Positions 52,079-61,032 of a stretch of 64,000 bases of DNA are shown here, piece by piece. The stretch is from Tardiphaga sp. Its GTDB lineage: Bacteria > Pseudomonadota > Alphaproteobacteria > Rhizobiales > Xanthobacteraceae. Where the stretch lies: contig JASBVG010000092.1 of assembly GCA_030147505.1 (NCBI GenBank), forward strand, positions 1 through 64,000, given 5' to 3'. Made by a program: the position numbers and the translations under genes. A model generated the notes under the pieces. That model was not told the origin of the DNA. It ran no database searches and worked only from the letters and a program-made list of their open reading frames with translations. The stretch's first letter is position 1, and each line of letters starts with the position of its first letter.

Positions 52079-53146
52079 CTAGCGTGCGACCACTTCAATT
52101 TCACCATCAACGCCATTCACGACGTTGAACGGCTTCTCGAACACCTTGCCCTCGTTCTTGGCGATGGCGCGATATTCGCCCTCGGCAAGGGTCACTTTCG
52201 GGAAAGCGCCGATGGATTCCTTGATAACGTCACCGGCCGGCGTGATCACGGACCACGCAGTGTTGGCCAGTGCCTCGCCACCCTTGTCGCTCACCAGCTT
52301 CATGGTGATGACAGCGGCACGATGAGTGACGGTGACATCGGTGAGCTTGCTCGCCTGCACACGGATGTCCGACCGCACGACCGAATTGGCGTCGCCGTAA
52401 TTCGAGATGATGTAGTAAGTGCCTTCCGGCAGCATCACGACGTCGCCGGCAGCGACACTCGGCACCAATGGGGTGCGTTCGCCGCCATCGAATTGGCTGC
52501 CCTTGTAGATGCCGAAGGAAATCTGGTTGGGCGCAATCTTGCTGCTGCCGACACGTCCTTCAATTCGCAGTCCGCCAGCCGGAAGCAGAAAGGCTTCGCG
52601 ATCGACATCTGACTTGATCTTGACGGGCCTGACCGCACTGACAAGGCCAAGCGCCACATGCACCACGTAGCTGCCAGGCGGGAGCGGGATGTTCGGGGTT
52701 GCGGTGCGGTCCTCGCGCAGCAGCTTGAAGGCGCCGGTCTCATCGGGGCGATCGGAGTAAACGCGCCAGACCAGCCCGCCATTGATGGACGGCAGATCCT
52801 TGCCATAGCGCGCGCTGAGGGCCAGCGTACCCTGGGCGGGCGTTACTGGCGTCTGCGCCAGCGACGGCGCCGGGGGCGCGACATTGGCGATAGGCGGCTG
52901 CAGCAACGGCGCTGGGAGCGCGGGCGCGGCTGCCGGCCCGGAAGGCGGCGCCAGGCTAATGGCCGGGCCTGATGGCACGTCAGGGATATTCGCGGGCGGA
53001 ACAGGCGCCGGGCGGTCGCTGAGGAACTGCGCGGAAGCAGATCGGGTAAACAAGGCGCCATGCGCCAGCACAAGCACCAGCGCTACGGCCAGCCGCCCGA
53101 ACCGGCCGGATGTTTGCAAATCAGGACCCCACGTCGTCATTGACAT
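52079..53146 (-). CDS. Exported protein with beta-sandwich-like repeats, unknown function
   Basis: A 355-residue protein with signal peptide (RLAVALVLVLAHGALFTRSASAQ), a long Pro/Ala-rich stretch (about 40-110) and then repeated beta-rich units. Two resemble carboxypeptidase-regulatory-like folds: IPLPPGSYVVHVALGLVSAVRPVKI and VMLPEGTYYIISNYGDANSVVRSDI, then VTLAEGEYRAIAKNEGKVFEKPF, each with a (L/V)xxGxY pattern near the strand end. Such domains bind proteins or peptides. An ATG two codons later would also work. Divergent from the patatin gene. Confidence 0.72.
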   Translation of the reverse strand: MSMTTWGPDLQTSGRFGRLAVALVLVLAHGALFTRSASAQFLSDRPAPVPPANIPDVPSGPAISLAPPSGPAAAPALPAPLLQPPIANVAPPAPSLAQTPVTPAQGTLALSARYGKDLPSINGGLVWRVYSDRPDETGAFKLLREDRTATPNIPLPPGSYVVHVALGLVSAVRPVKIKSDVDREAFLLPAGGLRIEGRVGSSKIAPNQISFGIYKGSQFDGGERTPLVPSVAAGDVVMLPEGTYYIISNYGDANSVVRSDIRVQASKLTDVTVTHRAAVITMKLVSDKGGEALANTAWSVITPAGDVIKESIGAFPKVTLAEGEYRAIAKNEGKVFEKPFNVVNGVDGEIEVVAR

Positions 53147-53392
53147 GCTTTTCAACGAAAACACGGCAAATTCAAGCCTTGACGAAGATACCGCGACATT
53201 CGGCGCGGGACTGCCCACAGCGCTATGGCGGTCTGCCGTGAAAGTCCTCCGGCCGTCGACATGCAGTCATATTCGACGCCTAAGTGTCGGCTACACCGCG
53301 TAAATGATGAATGGCCGATCGTCTGGCATGATGGCGTTGTTGCGCCTAGAATGCCCGGCAGCGTTGGGAGTTTTCGTTTGCTGGAGTTATTG
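53147..53392. promoter_or_regulatory. Divergent promoter region
   Basis: The 246 bases between the exported protein and the patatin gene. No gene; no strong symmetric element was recognised. Confidence 0.35.
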
Positions 53393-54445
53393 ATGGGGCG
53401 CAGCCAGAGCGGCGCGAACGGTCGTGACAAACCGGGACTTGGCAGCGTTCGCCGTCCGGTGGTCGGGCTGGCGCTCGGCGGTGGTGCGGCCCGCGGATTC
53501 GCCCATATTGGCGTGCTGCGCACCCTTCTCGCCCATGGCATCGTCCCCAATGTGGTGGTCGGCACATCCATCGGCGCCGTGGTCGGCGGCTGCTACGCCA
53601 CCGGCCATCTCGATACATTCGAGGAATGGGCACGCGGGCTGCAGCCACGCAACATTTTCGGCTATCTTGACATCCGCCTAAATGGCTCCGGCCTGATCGG
53701 CGGTAACAAGCTGGCCGCCCAGCTCGAGGCCTCCATCGGCGCGCAACTGATTGAAGACCTGCCCGTGAAATTCGCCACTGTGGCCACGGAAGTGCGCACC
53801 GGCCACGAAATCTGGCTCACCCATGGCCGCGTCGTGGACGCCATGCGCGCTTCCTACGCCCTGCCCGGCATTTTCTCGCCTATTCTGGTCGGCGATCGCT
53901 GGCTGGTGGATGGCGCGCTGGTCAATCCGGTTCCGGTTTCCGCTGCCCGCGCGCTTGGCGCCGAGATCGTCATTGCCGTCAATCTCAGCAACGACGTGTT
54001 CGGGCATTCGATCACGATCTTCGACCATGGCAGCAGCGCAGAGGCGGTCGAGCCCGTGGTCGAACCGGAAGCCCCGGCGAAGCCGAAGCGCAGCTTCACC
54101 AGCTTCTTCTCGGCCGAGCGCACCGTCAAACGTGAATTCTTCGGCAGCAGCGAGCGGCCCGGCATTTCCACGGTGATGGTCGACGCCTTCAACATCATGC
54201 AGGACCGCATCACCCGCGCCCGGCTTGCCGGCGATCCGCCGGACATGCATATCGCGCCGCGCGTCGGCCAGTTTGGCCTGTTCGATTTTCATCGCGCCGA
54301 CGACATGATCAAGCATGGCTCCCGCGCGACCGAACGGGCCATCGAAGGTATTCAGGAAGCCATCGAGATGCTGGTCCCCGAAGCGGCCAGATCGCCCGCG
54401 CCTGCCGTGGCGCAGAAGAAGCCGGCCGCCTCGCAGGACCAGTGA
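53393..54445 (+). CDS. Patatin-like phospholipase (RssA-type)
   Basis: A 350-residue lipid hydrolase. The oxyanion hole GGGAARG is at about 29-35, the nucleophile elbow GTSIG at about 57-61 (Ser59), and the catalytic Asp in VDGALVNPVP at about 173. The Ser-Asp dyad is complete. The C-terminal 100 residues are a charged tail (PVVEPEAPAKPKRSFTSFF). The start is the ATG with GGAG seven bases upstream. Cytoplasmic or membrane-associated; the substrate lipid is unknown. Confidence 0.85.
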   Translation: MGRSQSGANGRDKPGLGSVRRPVVGLALGGGAARGFAHIGVLRTLLAHGIVPNVVVGTSIGAVVGGCYATGHLDTFEEWARGLQPRNIFGYLDIRLNGSGLIGGNKLAAQLEASIGAQLIEDLPVKFATVATEVRTGHEIWLTHGRVVDAMRASYALPGIFSPILVGDRWLVDGALVNPVPVSAARALGAEIVIAVNLSNDVFGHSITIFDHGSSAEAVEPVVEPEAPAKPKRSFTSFFSAERTVKREFFGSSERPGISTVMVDAFNIMQDRITRARLAGDPPDMHIAPRVGQFGLFDFHRADDMIKHGSRATERAIEGIQEAIEMLVPEAARSPAPAVAQKKPAASQDQ

Positions 54446-54460
54446 TCGCGAACACGGAGG

Positions 54461-54889
54461 TCAAGCCGTCCCGATATATTCGCGCAGCGCTTCTTGCTCG
54501 TTCTCGTATTCGCTGACGCGCGACTTGACGACGTCGCCGATCGAGATCAGCCCGACCACGCGGCCGTCATCGAGCACCGGCAGATGGCGGAATTTGCCAT
54601 TGGTCATGCGTTCCATGATCCAGCCCACCGTATCGGAGGGCGAACAGGTCACGACCTTCCGCGTCATCACCGCACCGACTTCCTCATCCAGTGCGCCAGC
54701 GCCGCGCTCGGCAATCACACGCACGATGTCACGTTCGGAAATAATGCCGTCAATCTCATGCTTCGTCATCACCAGCACGGCGCCGATCTTGCGCTCGGTG
54801 AGCAGCTTGACCACCGACGACACCGTGTCGCTCGGTGCGACGCTGACGATGTGATGGCCCTTACCGTCGAGAATTGCACTAACCAGCAT
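54461..54889 (-). CDS. Two-CBS-domain protein
   Basis: A 142-residue protein made of a CBS pair (SVAPSDTVSSVVKLLTERKIGAVLVM, TCSPSDTVGWIMERMTNGKFRHLPVLDDGRVVGLISIGDVV). CBS pairs bind adenosine nucleotides and regulate partners. The start is the ATG with AGGAGG seven bases before it. Convergent with the patatin gene. Confidence 0.87.
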   Translation of the reverse strand: MLVSAILDGKGHHIVSVAPSDTVSSVVKLLTERKIGAVLVMTKHEIDGIISERDIVRVIAERGAGALDEEVGAVMTRKVVTCSPSDTVGWIMERMTNGKFRHLPVLDDGRVVGLISIGDVVKSRVSEYENEQEALREYIGTA

Positions 54890-55120
54890 TTGTCGCCTCC
54901 TCACTGACCAAGCCCTTCAGATGAGCGCGGTCTTTCCTTCTTGTTTCCAACAAGCGGTTACGGAGGCGAAGCTCGATGGTCGTGCAGATGGTGATCGAGC
55001 CTGACCACCGCTCACCCAGAACGGATTCGGCCTCGAGAGCCGAACCAGCCGGCGTGAGTCACCTGTCTAATCTGTAATGATGGGGGAAGTGCACTGCACC
55101 CGCAAGGCGGGAACGCGCGC

Positions 55121-55897
55121 TCAGTGCAAGTCCGGCATGTCCGACGAGGATGGCTCGGAATCTGTGCGCTGCACCCGCGGGATGGGATCGAACAGCGAAA
55201 ACAGCAGCAGACCGGCGAAAAAGCCGCCGATATGCGCCTGCCAGGCAACAGTTGCCCCCTCGCTGCCGACCGCGATCGAGCCCACGCCGAAGATGATGTT
55301 GACCCCGAACCAGACGGCGAGGAAGCCGATCACACGCGGATCGCGCAGCGCGCGGAACAGCGGCAACGCCGGCACCCGCGCAGCCTGATCGGCATCGCCG
55401 CGATTGAACGAGAGGAAACTGCCGCGCACGAAAGCAAAACGGATCGCCGCCGCCATCGCACCGGAGACCGAGGCCGAGGCGCCGATCATTGGTGCAAGTT
55501 CATGCTCATGGGTGGCCAGATGCGCAGCCGCTCCGGCAATCGCCGTTACCGCCATGAACAGGAAAAACCGCACTGCGCCGAAGCGGCGCGCCAACGCGCT
55601 GCCGAACGGGAGCAGCCACAAAATGTTGAAGCCGATATGGCTGAGATTGGCGTGCAGCAGCGAGTAGGTAACGAAGGTCCAAATCTCCGCCCCGGTACCG
55701 CCCGGAAACGGCATTGACAGCAGCGTCTGGTCGTAGCGCTTGGGGATGAAGCCGAACAGCTCAATGGTCCAGTAGTCCCAATCGACCGGCAGCAGCACGC
55801 GGATGACATGAATGACCGCGAGCAGACTGACATAGGCCGTCAGCGCGCCCGGCAGGGTCAGGATCGGTTCGCGCGGGGGATTTTCTGAGGGGTCCAA
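55121..55897 (-). CDS. Rhomboid-family intramembrane serine protease
   Basis: A 258-residue membrane protein with six helices. The HxxxxHxxxN-type stretch SLLHANLSHIGFNILWLL (His82, His87, Asn91), nucleophile region MIGASASVSGAMAA with Ser141 (GxS), and the catalytic His in AWQAHIGGFFAG (His222) complete the rhomboid dyad. The start would be TTG; no better start is visible and no Shine-Dalgarno confirms it. Rhomboids cleave membrane proteins; the substrate is unknown. Confidence 0.85.
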   Translation of the reverse strand: MDPSENPPREPILTLPGALTAYVSLLAVIHVIRVLLPVDWDYWTIELFGFIPKRYDQTLLSMPFPGGTGAEIWTFVTYSLLHANLSHIGFNILWLLPFGSALARRFGAVRFFLFMAVTAIAGAAAHLATHEHELAPMIGASASVSGAMAAAIRFAFVRGSFLSFNRGDADQAARVPALPLFRALRDPRVIGFLAVWFGVNIIFGVGSIAVGSEGATVAWQAHIGGFFAGLLLFSLFDPIPRVQRTDSEPSSSDMPDLH

Positions 55898-56072
55898 GGC
55901 GGCACGGTCTGTAACGGCTCTGGCGAGCGATGCTCCAGATAGGCGGGTTTTGTGCCGCGATGCAAGATGGGGGTATCAACATCCGCCGCCCGGATGAAGC
56001 CGAATGCGCATCACGCAATCCGCCGGCTCCATCCGGGCCGTACGGCCATCGGTCCTAGGACTTGTCGTCCCA

Positions 56073-56345
56073 TCACTTGGCCGGTTTGACAACGTCGCCG
56101 GACGCAGGATCGATGCGGATCTCTATCTCAGCGCCGTTGCGGTCGAAGCCTTCGATCTCCCAGCATCCCCTGCTACGCTTGGCCTTCTTGATCGCATAGC
56201 CCAGCGCTTCGGCTTTTTCGATCGCCTTGTCGATCGACACGCCTTGTTCAGTTGCAGTTGGCTTGCAGACAACGTCATCGGCGCGCGCGATGCTTGCAGC
56301 GAGGCCGAGAGAGGCAGCAATCAAGGCAATGGGGGCGTATTGCAT
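56073..56345 (-). CDS. Exported PepSY-domain protein
   Basis: A 90-residue protein with signal peptide (YAPIALIAASLGLAASIARA) and one PepSY domain (GVSIDKAIEKAEALGYAIKKAK, CWEIEGFDRNGAEIEIRIDPASGDVV). PepSY domains are small periplasmic modules often linked to two-component sensors or proteases. AAGGA lies six bases before the ATG. It is divergent from the operon that encodes a second PepSY protein and a PhoPQ-like pair. Confidence 0.82.
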   Translation of the reverse strand: MQYAPIALIAASLGLAASIARADDVVCKPTATEQGVSIDKAIEKAEALGYAIKKAKRSRGCWEIEGFDRNGAEIEIRIDPASGDVVKPAK

Positions 56346-56477
56346 GACAATTCCTTTCAATGTGTTGGGCGGCCGTGATGCCATATCGCGCCCGACGGCT
56401 TCCTGACATGGCCTGTCAGGAAGCCGTCAGCGAGGCATCGGTAGGTTCGGGACATGTTCAACCACCGGAGATGTCCC

Positions 56478-56732
56478 ATGCTGCCCGCCATGTTCCTGAT
56501 TGCCGTCACCCTGCCCCTGATGGCTGCGGTGGAATTGCGTTTCGACACTTTCGTGATCCTGATGATTCTGGTCTGCGCGGTGGCCGGCTTGACGGCACCG
56601 GCGGGCGGAGGTCACCCTGCATCGAATGCACGCCGGCCGATGGGCGCGCCAAACGATCCTGCCAGCGAGACCGATGACAAGCCACTCCAGAAACCGGCAA
56701 AGCATATGCGCGAATCCGCGCTGGCTGGGTGA
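56478..56732 (+). CDS. Small membrane protein ahead of the PepSY / two-component operon
   Basis: An 84-residue putative protein with two hydrophobic stretches (MLPAMFLIAVTLPLMAAVEL, FVILMILVCAVAGLTAPAGG) and a polar tail. GGAG lies eight bases before the ATG. It is not recognised. It precedes the PepSY gene by 30 bases and may belong to its operon; it could also be an untranslated leader with an accidental frame. Confidence 0.45.
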   Translation: MLPAMFLIAVTLPLMAAVELRFDTFVILMILVCAVAGLTAPAGGGHPASNARRPMGAPNDPASETDDKPLQKPAKHMRESALAG

Positions 56733-56762
56733 GCCTTGAGACGCGATGACCCGGAGCACGCG

Positions 56763-57113
56763 ATGACAATGCGCGCCAGCGCAATCACCCGCAACGGCAT
56801 CCTGATCGGCACCGTTCTCGCCGCTCTCATCGCCGTTAGCGCCACGGTGCCGATGGCCGTTGCCAGGGATGACAAGTCTGACTGCAAACGCGCGCAGGAC
56901 TGTGCCTTGCAAGCACTCAAGGGTGGAGAGATTCGTCCTTTAACCGACGTGCTGGCGGTCGCTCGCGACAAGCTGCCCGGCGAGGTTATCAAGGTCGAAC
57001 TCGATCGCGACGATGGAATCTGGATCTATGAGATCAAGGTGCTCACAGAATCCGGGAAACGACGGAAGATCGAGATTAATGCGCAGACCCTTGCTGTCAT
57101 CAAGATCGATTGA
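56763..57113 (+). CDS. Second exported PepSY-domain protein
   Basis: A 116-residue protein with signal peptide (GILIGTVLAALIAVSATVPMAVA) and a PepSY-like domain (PLTDVLAVARDKLPGEVIKVELDRDDGIWIYEIKVLTESGKRRKIEINAQTLAVIKI in parts). Cys50-ish and Cys56-ish (DCKRAQDCALQ) are close together. GGAG lies seven to eight bases before the ATG. It is the first clear member of the operon with the PhoP/PhoQ-like genes, starting three bases ahead of the response regulator. It may modulate the sensor from the periplasm (inference). Confidence 0.82.
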   Translation: MTMRASAITRNGILIGTVLAALIAVSATVPMAVARDDKSDCKRAQDCALQALKGGEIRPLTDVLAVARDKLPGEVIKVELDRDDGIWIYEIKVLTESGKRRKIEINAQTLAVIKID

Positions 57114-57116
57114 GCC

Positions 57117-57782
57117 ATGCGCATCCTGGTCGTAGAGGACGAACCGCGCATCACCGCAGATATCCGCCACGGGTTGGAAGCTGCGAATTACGCGGTGGAG
57201 ACAGTCGCAGACGGCAACGAGGCTTGGTTCAAGGGCGAGACTGAAGATTACGATGCCATCGTGCTCGATCTCGGTCTGCCCAAGCTCGATGGACTCTCGG
57301 TACTGCGCCGACTGCGCGAGGCAGGCATCGCGACACCGGTGCTGGTGCTCACCGCACGCGACGGCTGGCGCGACAAGGTGGAAGGCATCGACGCCGGGGC
57401 TGACGACTATCTGGCGAAGCCGTTCCGGATGGAAGAGTTGCTAGCCCGGTTGCGTGCAATCACGCGCCGTGCGGCCGGGCAAGCATCTGCGTTGATCAAG
57501 GCTGGCCCGCTCGAACTCGATACGCGCTCCCAGACCGCCACCATCGATGGCCGCTCACTCGCACTCACGGCGATGGAATATCGCCTGCTCGCTTATCTAC
57601 TGCTGCATCGCGGGCGCACCATGTCGCAGGGCGAATTGCTCGAACACATCCATGCCGGCGACACCGATCGCGACATCAACGCCATCGAAGCCATTGTCGC
57701 GCGGCTTCGCAAAAAGCTCGGCATTCCCCTGATCGAAACGCATCGCGGTCGCGGCTATTGCATTCCGGCAGAGCCATCGTGA
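57117..57782 (+). CDS. OmpR/PhoP-family response regulator
   Basis: A 221-residue transcription factor. Receiver domain: acidic triad in VVEDEPRI, phospho-acceptor Asp51 (IVLDLGLP), switch Thr and Lys109-ish (YLAKPFRMEEL). C-terminal winged helix: LTAMEYRLLAYLLLHRGRTMSQGELLEHIHAGD, IVARLRKKLG, ETHRGRGYCI. This is the PhoP/QseB group. Its stop overlaps the start of the sensor kinase gene. Confidence 0.92.
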   Translation: MRILVVEDEPRITADIRHGLEAANYAVETVADGNEAWFKGETEDYDAIVLDLGLPKLDGLSVLRRLREAGIATPVLVLTARDGWRDKVEGIDAGADDYLAKPFRMEELLARLRAITRRAAGQASALIKAGPLELDTRSQTATIDGRSLALTAMEYRLLAYLLLHRGRTMSQGELLEHIHAGDTDRDINAIEAIVARLRKKLGIPLIETHRGRGYCIPAEPS

Positions 57783-59131
57783 ACACGCGCTCCCTTGCGT
57801 TCCGATTGAGTTGCGCGGCCGCGCTGGCGATTGCCATCGCACTCGGCCTCGCTGCATTCGGGCTTCGCACCATCTTCAATCAGGAGATTGAACGCCGCGC
57901 CGCAGCCGAACTCGGCCAGATCGTGGTGGCGCTCGCAGGTCAGGTCAAAATCGACGCAAGCGGCACGCCCTCGCTGGAAGCCCCGATGTCCGATCCGCGC
58001 TTCGAGAAGCCTTATGGCGGCCTCTATTGGCAGATCAGTCAGGGCGAGAATCGTGTGCGCTCGCGCTCGCTCTGGGACTTCTCGCTCACCGTCCCCGAAG
58101 CACAGCATGGCGACGCCCGCTGGGCCACCGATCTCGCCGGCCCCGATCATGCAAATCTGCTGGCCGTCGTGCAGACCATCACGGTGACATCACTGTCGGG
58201 ACCGGATGCGCGTCTGCAGATCGTGGCCGCATTGGAGCGAACCGATCTCGCCGCCTCCCAGCAATATCTATTCAGATTGCTGGTGCTATCGCTGAGCGCC
58301 CTCGGCCTCATCCTCATCGTCGCGATGTCGATTTTCATCCGCCTCGCTCTACGTCCATTCGATGCATTAGGGCGCGGGCTGCGGCGCATCCACGCCGGTA
58401 CCAGCCGCACGCTTGGCGGCCGCTTCCCGGACGAAGTGCAGCCAGTGGTGAACGATCTCAATCGGCTGATCGCCTTTCAGGATGCCGCCTTGGAGCGCGC
58501 CAAGACGCACGCCGCCGATCTCGCCCACGGATTGAAGACGCCGCTGGCGATTCTCGGCGCCGTCGCCAGACAGGCGCGACACGACGACCGGAACAAACTC
58601 GCCGACCCCATCGACGAGCAGATCATGCTGATGGGCAAACAGGTTGATCGCGTCCTCGCGCGGGCGCGGGCCGGTGTCTCGGCTGCACTGAGCCGCGGCG
58701 CCATTCCGGTGGGGCCTGTGGCCGACAAGATCGTTCGCGCCTTGCGCCGCCTGCCCGACGATCGTGGTCTGCAATGGCAGTGCGATATCGCTCGCGACGC
58801 CAGCTTCCCCGGCGACGAGGGCGACCTCACCGAGATCTTGGCCAATCTGCTCGACAATGCCCGCAAATGGGCCACAACGCGTGTGCACCTCATTGTGACA
58901 CAAAGCGCCGATCATACCGTGCTGCGCGTCGAGGACGACGGCCCAGGCATGCAACCCGACCAGATGCAGCAGATCGGACGCGGATTGCGCTGGGACGAGA
59001 CGCTGCCCGGCACCGGCTTCGGCCTCGCGATTACGCGCGATCTTGCCGAGGCCTATCGGGGACGGATCGAGCTGGAGCGGTCGCCACTAGGCGGACTGAC
59101 GGTCGCCGTGATCGTCCCGAGGCCGGTCTGA
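57779..59131 (+). CDS. PhoQ-like sensor histidine kinase
   Basis: A 450-residue membrane kinase. Two transmembrane segments (about 9-30 and 165-190) flank a periplasmic sensor of about 130 residues; a HAMP-like linker follows. The H-box ADLAHGLKTPLAILG has His250 and the form typical of PhoQ-group kinases. The ATPase domain contains EILANLLDNARKWA (N-box), VEDDGPGMQ and GTGFGLAITRDLAEAY (G boxes). The GTG start overlaps the regulator stop (GTGA) for coupled translation. Together with the PepSY gene upstream it forms a signalling operon; the stimulus is unknown. Confidence 0.9.
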   Translation: MNTRSLAFRLSCAAALAIAIALGLAAFGLRTIFNQEIERRAAAELGQIVVALAGQVKIDASGTPSLEAPMSDPRFEKPYGGLYWQISQGENRVRSRSLWDFSLTVPEAQHGDARWATDLAGPDHANLLAVVQTITVTSLSGPDARLQIVAALERTDLAASQQYLFRLLVLSLSALGLILIVAMSIFIRLALRPFDALGRGLRRIHAGTSRTLGGRFPDEVQPVVNDLNRLIAFQDAALERAKTHAADLAHGLKTPLAILGAVARQARHDDRNKLADPIDEQIMLMGKQVDRVLARARAGVSAALSRGAIPVGPVADKIVRALRRLPDDRGLQWQCDIARDASFPGDEGDLTEILANLLDNARKWATTRVHLIVTQSADHTVLRVEDDGPGMQPDQMQQIGRGLRWDETLPGTGFGLAITRDLAEAYRGRIELERSPLGGLTVAVIVPRPV

Positions 59132-59539
59132 CGGTTCCGCGCAACGAAAAAGGGAGAGCCCCTGAGAAAGGCTCTCCCTGGTCTGATCGATCTTCTCGCG
59201 CCGGGCGACATGCCATCGGCCGAAAGGCCGACACCCCCACCCCTCCCCGCGCGGTGACCGTCTTGTTTGACGACAACCCTGTGTAAGCGCACGGACCGGG
59301 CCGCTGGAGACAGCCCGCTCCGCTCTGGAGTGAGAGCAGAATACCCGTTGTCCCCCGATCCGCAAGAATATGGTGAAGATAACGTTAACGCCGGAAAGCC
59401 AAGCCGACTCAGTGGAAAACACGGTTTCCGGCATGGACGCTGCAATGACCCGTCTGCACAACATGTAGCGGTCGGCAATGGATGGATTCGGGACAGATTT
59501 GTCCCTGATCGCCAGCTGACCGGGTCAGGATCAGCGCGC
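59132..59539. other. Intergenic region with a stem-loop
   Basis: About 400 bases between the sensor kinase and the PAS_5 protein. A stem-loop GGGAGAGCC-N9-GGCTCTCCC lies at 59152-59178, 21 bases after the kinase stop. Its A-run is on the left, so a T-run follows only on the minus strand; on the plus strand it may still act as a weak terminator or mRNA end. Nothing gene-like was seen in the remainder. Confidence 0.5.
59152..59178. terminator. Stem-loop after the two-component operon
   Basis: Nine-base perfect arms GGGAGAGCC/GGCTCTCCC with a nine-base loop. Best T-run is in the minus orientation. Confidence 0.5.
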
Positions 59540-60097
59540 ATGAAACATCCTTCGAACCGGAAGTTTTTCGCCTATTGGGACGAAAAGCGCGGTTTTGCGC
59601 GTGCGCCCGATCGCAGCGAGATCGAGCCCGGACCGATGCGCGAGCTGCTCGGCGACATCTTCGTGCTGGGCTACGACAAGACCGCCAATTTCCCGTTTCG
59701 CGTCGCCGGTACCAGAGTTTGTGCCCTGCTCGGCCGCGACCTGAAGAACAAGCCGTTTCCCGAACTGTTCGCCCTCGCCGGCCGCGGCGAGATGGAAGAG
59801 ATGATCACCGTCGTCTCGGAAGAACAGCTGGTCGCTGTGGCCGGCGTCACGGCCCACACCGAGTTCGGCGACAAGGCGCATCTGGAACTGCTGCTGCTGC
59901 CCTTCGCGGCACGCGCGCATACGCCCATCAGCCTGACCGGCCTCCTGGCGCCGATGACGCCGTTCAACGGCCGGCTCGGTCCCATGCAGGTCACGTCCTA
60001 CCGTTATCTTGCACATCAGCCACAGCGCTTTGCGCCGCGCGTGATGCGCAAGCTGCAGGCTGCACGCGGCCTTATGGTCTATGAAGGCGTGAGCTGA
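59540..60097 (+). CDS. PAS_5-domain protein
   Basis: A 185-residue soluble protein that fits the alphaproteobacterial PAS_5 family: WDEKRGFARAPDRSEIEPGPMRELLGDIFVLGYD, then FRVAGTRVCALLGRDLKNKPFPELFA. The family is often found near PilZ proteins and is thought to sense or bind a small ligand; its output is unknown. AGGA is ten bases before the ATG. It is followed by a double-PilZ gene in the same direction, 127 bases away. Confidence 0.82.
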   Translation: MKHPSNRKFFAYWDEKRGFARAPDRSEIEPGPMRELLGDIFVLGYDKTANFPFRVAGTRVCALLGRDLKNKPFPELFALAGRGEMEEMITVVSEEQLVAVAGVTAHTEFGDKAHLELLLLPFAARAHTPISLTGLLAPMTPFNGRLGPMQVTSYRYLAHQPQRFAPRVMRKLQAARGLMVYEGVS

Positions 60098-60224
60098 CGA
60101 TTTCCGCACGACCTCAGTTCAGCGCGACCCGAATGGTCGCGCAAAAGTGGTATATGTAACGCCGCATTAACCTTGCCCGCCTTACGGTCGGTACGAAATT
60201 CTCCGCAGGACCGGCCTGACACCG

Positions 60225-60839
60225 ATGGCGCTCGCCCAGACCAAATCGATTCTTCCCTCCGCAGAAGAACGGCGACGCTTCCAGCGCGTAAAAGTCCACC
60301 TGCTCGGCCGCTACATGCTGCCGGACCGCCGCGAATTCCCGTGCCAGGTCATCAACATGTCCCCCGGCGGCCTGGCGCTGCTCGGCCCGGGCATCGGTCA
60401 GGTCGGCGACCGCGTCATCGCCTATCTCGACCATATCGGCCGCGTCGAAGGCAAGATTGCCCGTATCATCGACAACGGTTTTGCGATGACCGTCGGCGCG
60501 ACGCCGCGCAAGCGCGACAAGCTGGCGGCGCAGCTCACCTGGCTCGCCAACCGCGACATCCTCAATCTGCCGGAAGACCGCCGGCACGATCGTATCGTGC
60601 CGCGTAATCCGATTGCCGTGCTCACCCTGGAAGACGGCATCCAGATGAATGGCCGCATCATCGACCTGTCGCTGTCCGGCGCCGCCATCGCGGCGGAGAA
60701 ACGTCCGCCGCTGAATGCCCAGGTCATGCTGGGCCGCATCCCCTCGCGCGTGGTCCGTCACCTCGAAGACGGCTTTGCGCTGGAGTTCGCGCACGAGCAG
60801 TCGCCGGATACGTTGGAAGACAGCGTCAACGCGCGGTAA
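60225..60839 (+). CDS. Tandem PilZ-domain c-di-GMP receptor
   Basis: A 204-residue protein with two PilZ domains. The first: RRRFQRVKVHLLGRYML with RxxxR-like residues and VINMSPGGLALLGPG with the NxSxxG switch. The second: RRHDRIVPRNPIAVLTL and IIDLSLSGAAIAAE with DxSxxG. Both sites could bind c-di-GMP. No output domain is fused, so it should act by protein contact. It is preceded by the PAS_5 gene and followed by a palindrome-rich leader and a BTLCP protease gene. Confidence 0.88.
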   Translation: MALAQTKSILPSAEERRRFQRVKVHLLGRYMLPDRREFPCQVINMSPGGLALLGPGIGQVGDRVIAYLDHIGRVEGKIARIIDNGFAMTVGATPRKRDKLAAQLTWLANRDILNLPEDRRHDRIVPRNPIAVLTLEDGIQMNGRIIDLSLSGAAIAAEKRPPLNAQVMLGRIPSRVVRHLEDGFALEFAHEQSPDTLEDSVNAR

Positions 60840-60920
60840 ACGCGAAAGCGCACCAAGTCGCTTTTTTGCAGTGTTATGAGAGCGCTATCTGCAGCAGCAG
60901 ATACTGCGCGCCGTCGGCAG

Positions 60921-60939
60921 GTTAACCGCTGCGGTTAAC
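60921..60939. promoter_or_regulatory. Perfect 19-bp palindrome with GTTAAC ends
   Basis: GTTAACCGC-T-GCGGTTAAC, nine-base arms. It resembles a regulator operator; each end also contains TTAAC, a CtrA half-site, but the spacing is not that of a CtrA box. Confidence 0.45.
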
Positions 60940-60998
60940 GCGCAGGGCGCGACATGCGCTCCCCTCCTGATTTCGCAGTACTTCTGCGATTAACGCGC

Positions 60999-61032
60999 CA
61001 AATTTGATGCAAACCCGATTGCATCAAATTTG
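60999..61032. promoter_or_regulatory. Perfect inverted repeat with 14-bp arms
   Basis: CAAATTTGATGCAA-N6-TTGCATCAAATTTG. The repeat is AT-rich compared with its surroundings and lies 112 bases before the BTLCP start. It could be an operator for a dimeric regulator or a replication- or recombination-type site; no regulator is adjacent. Confidence 0.55.
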
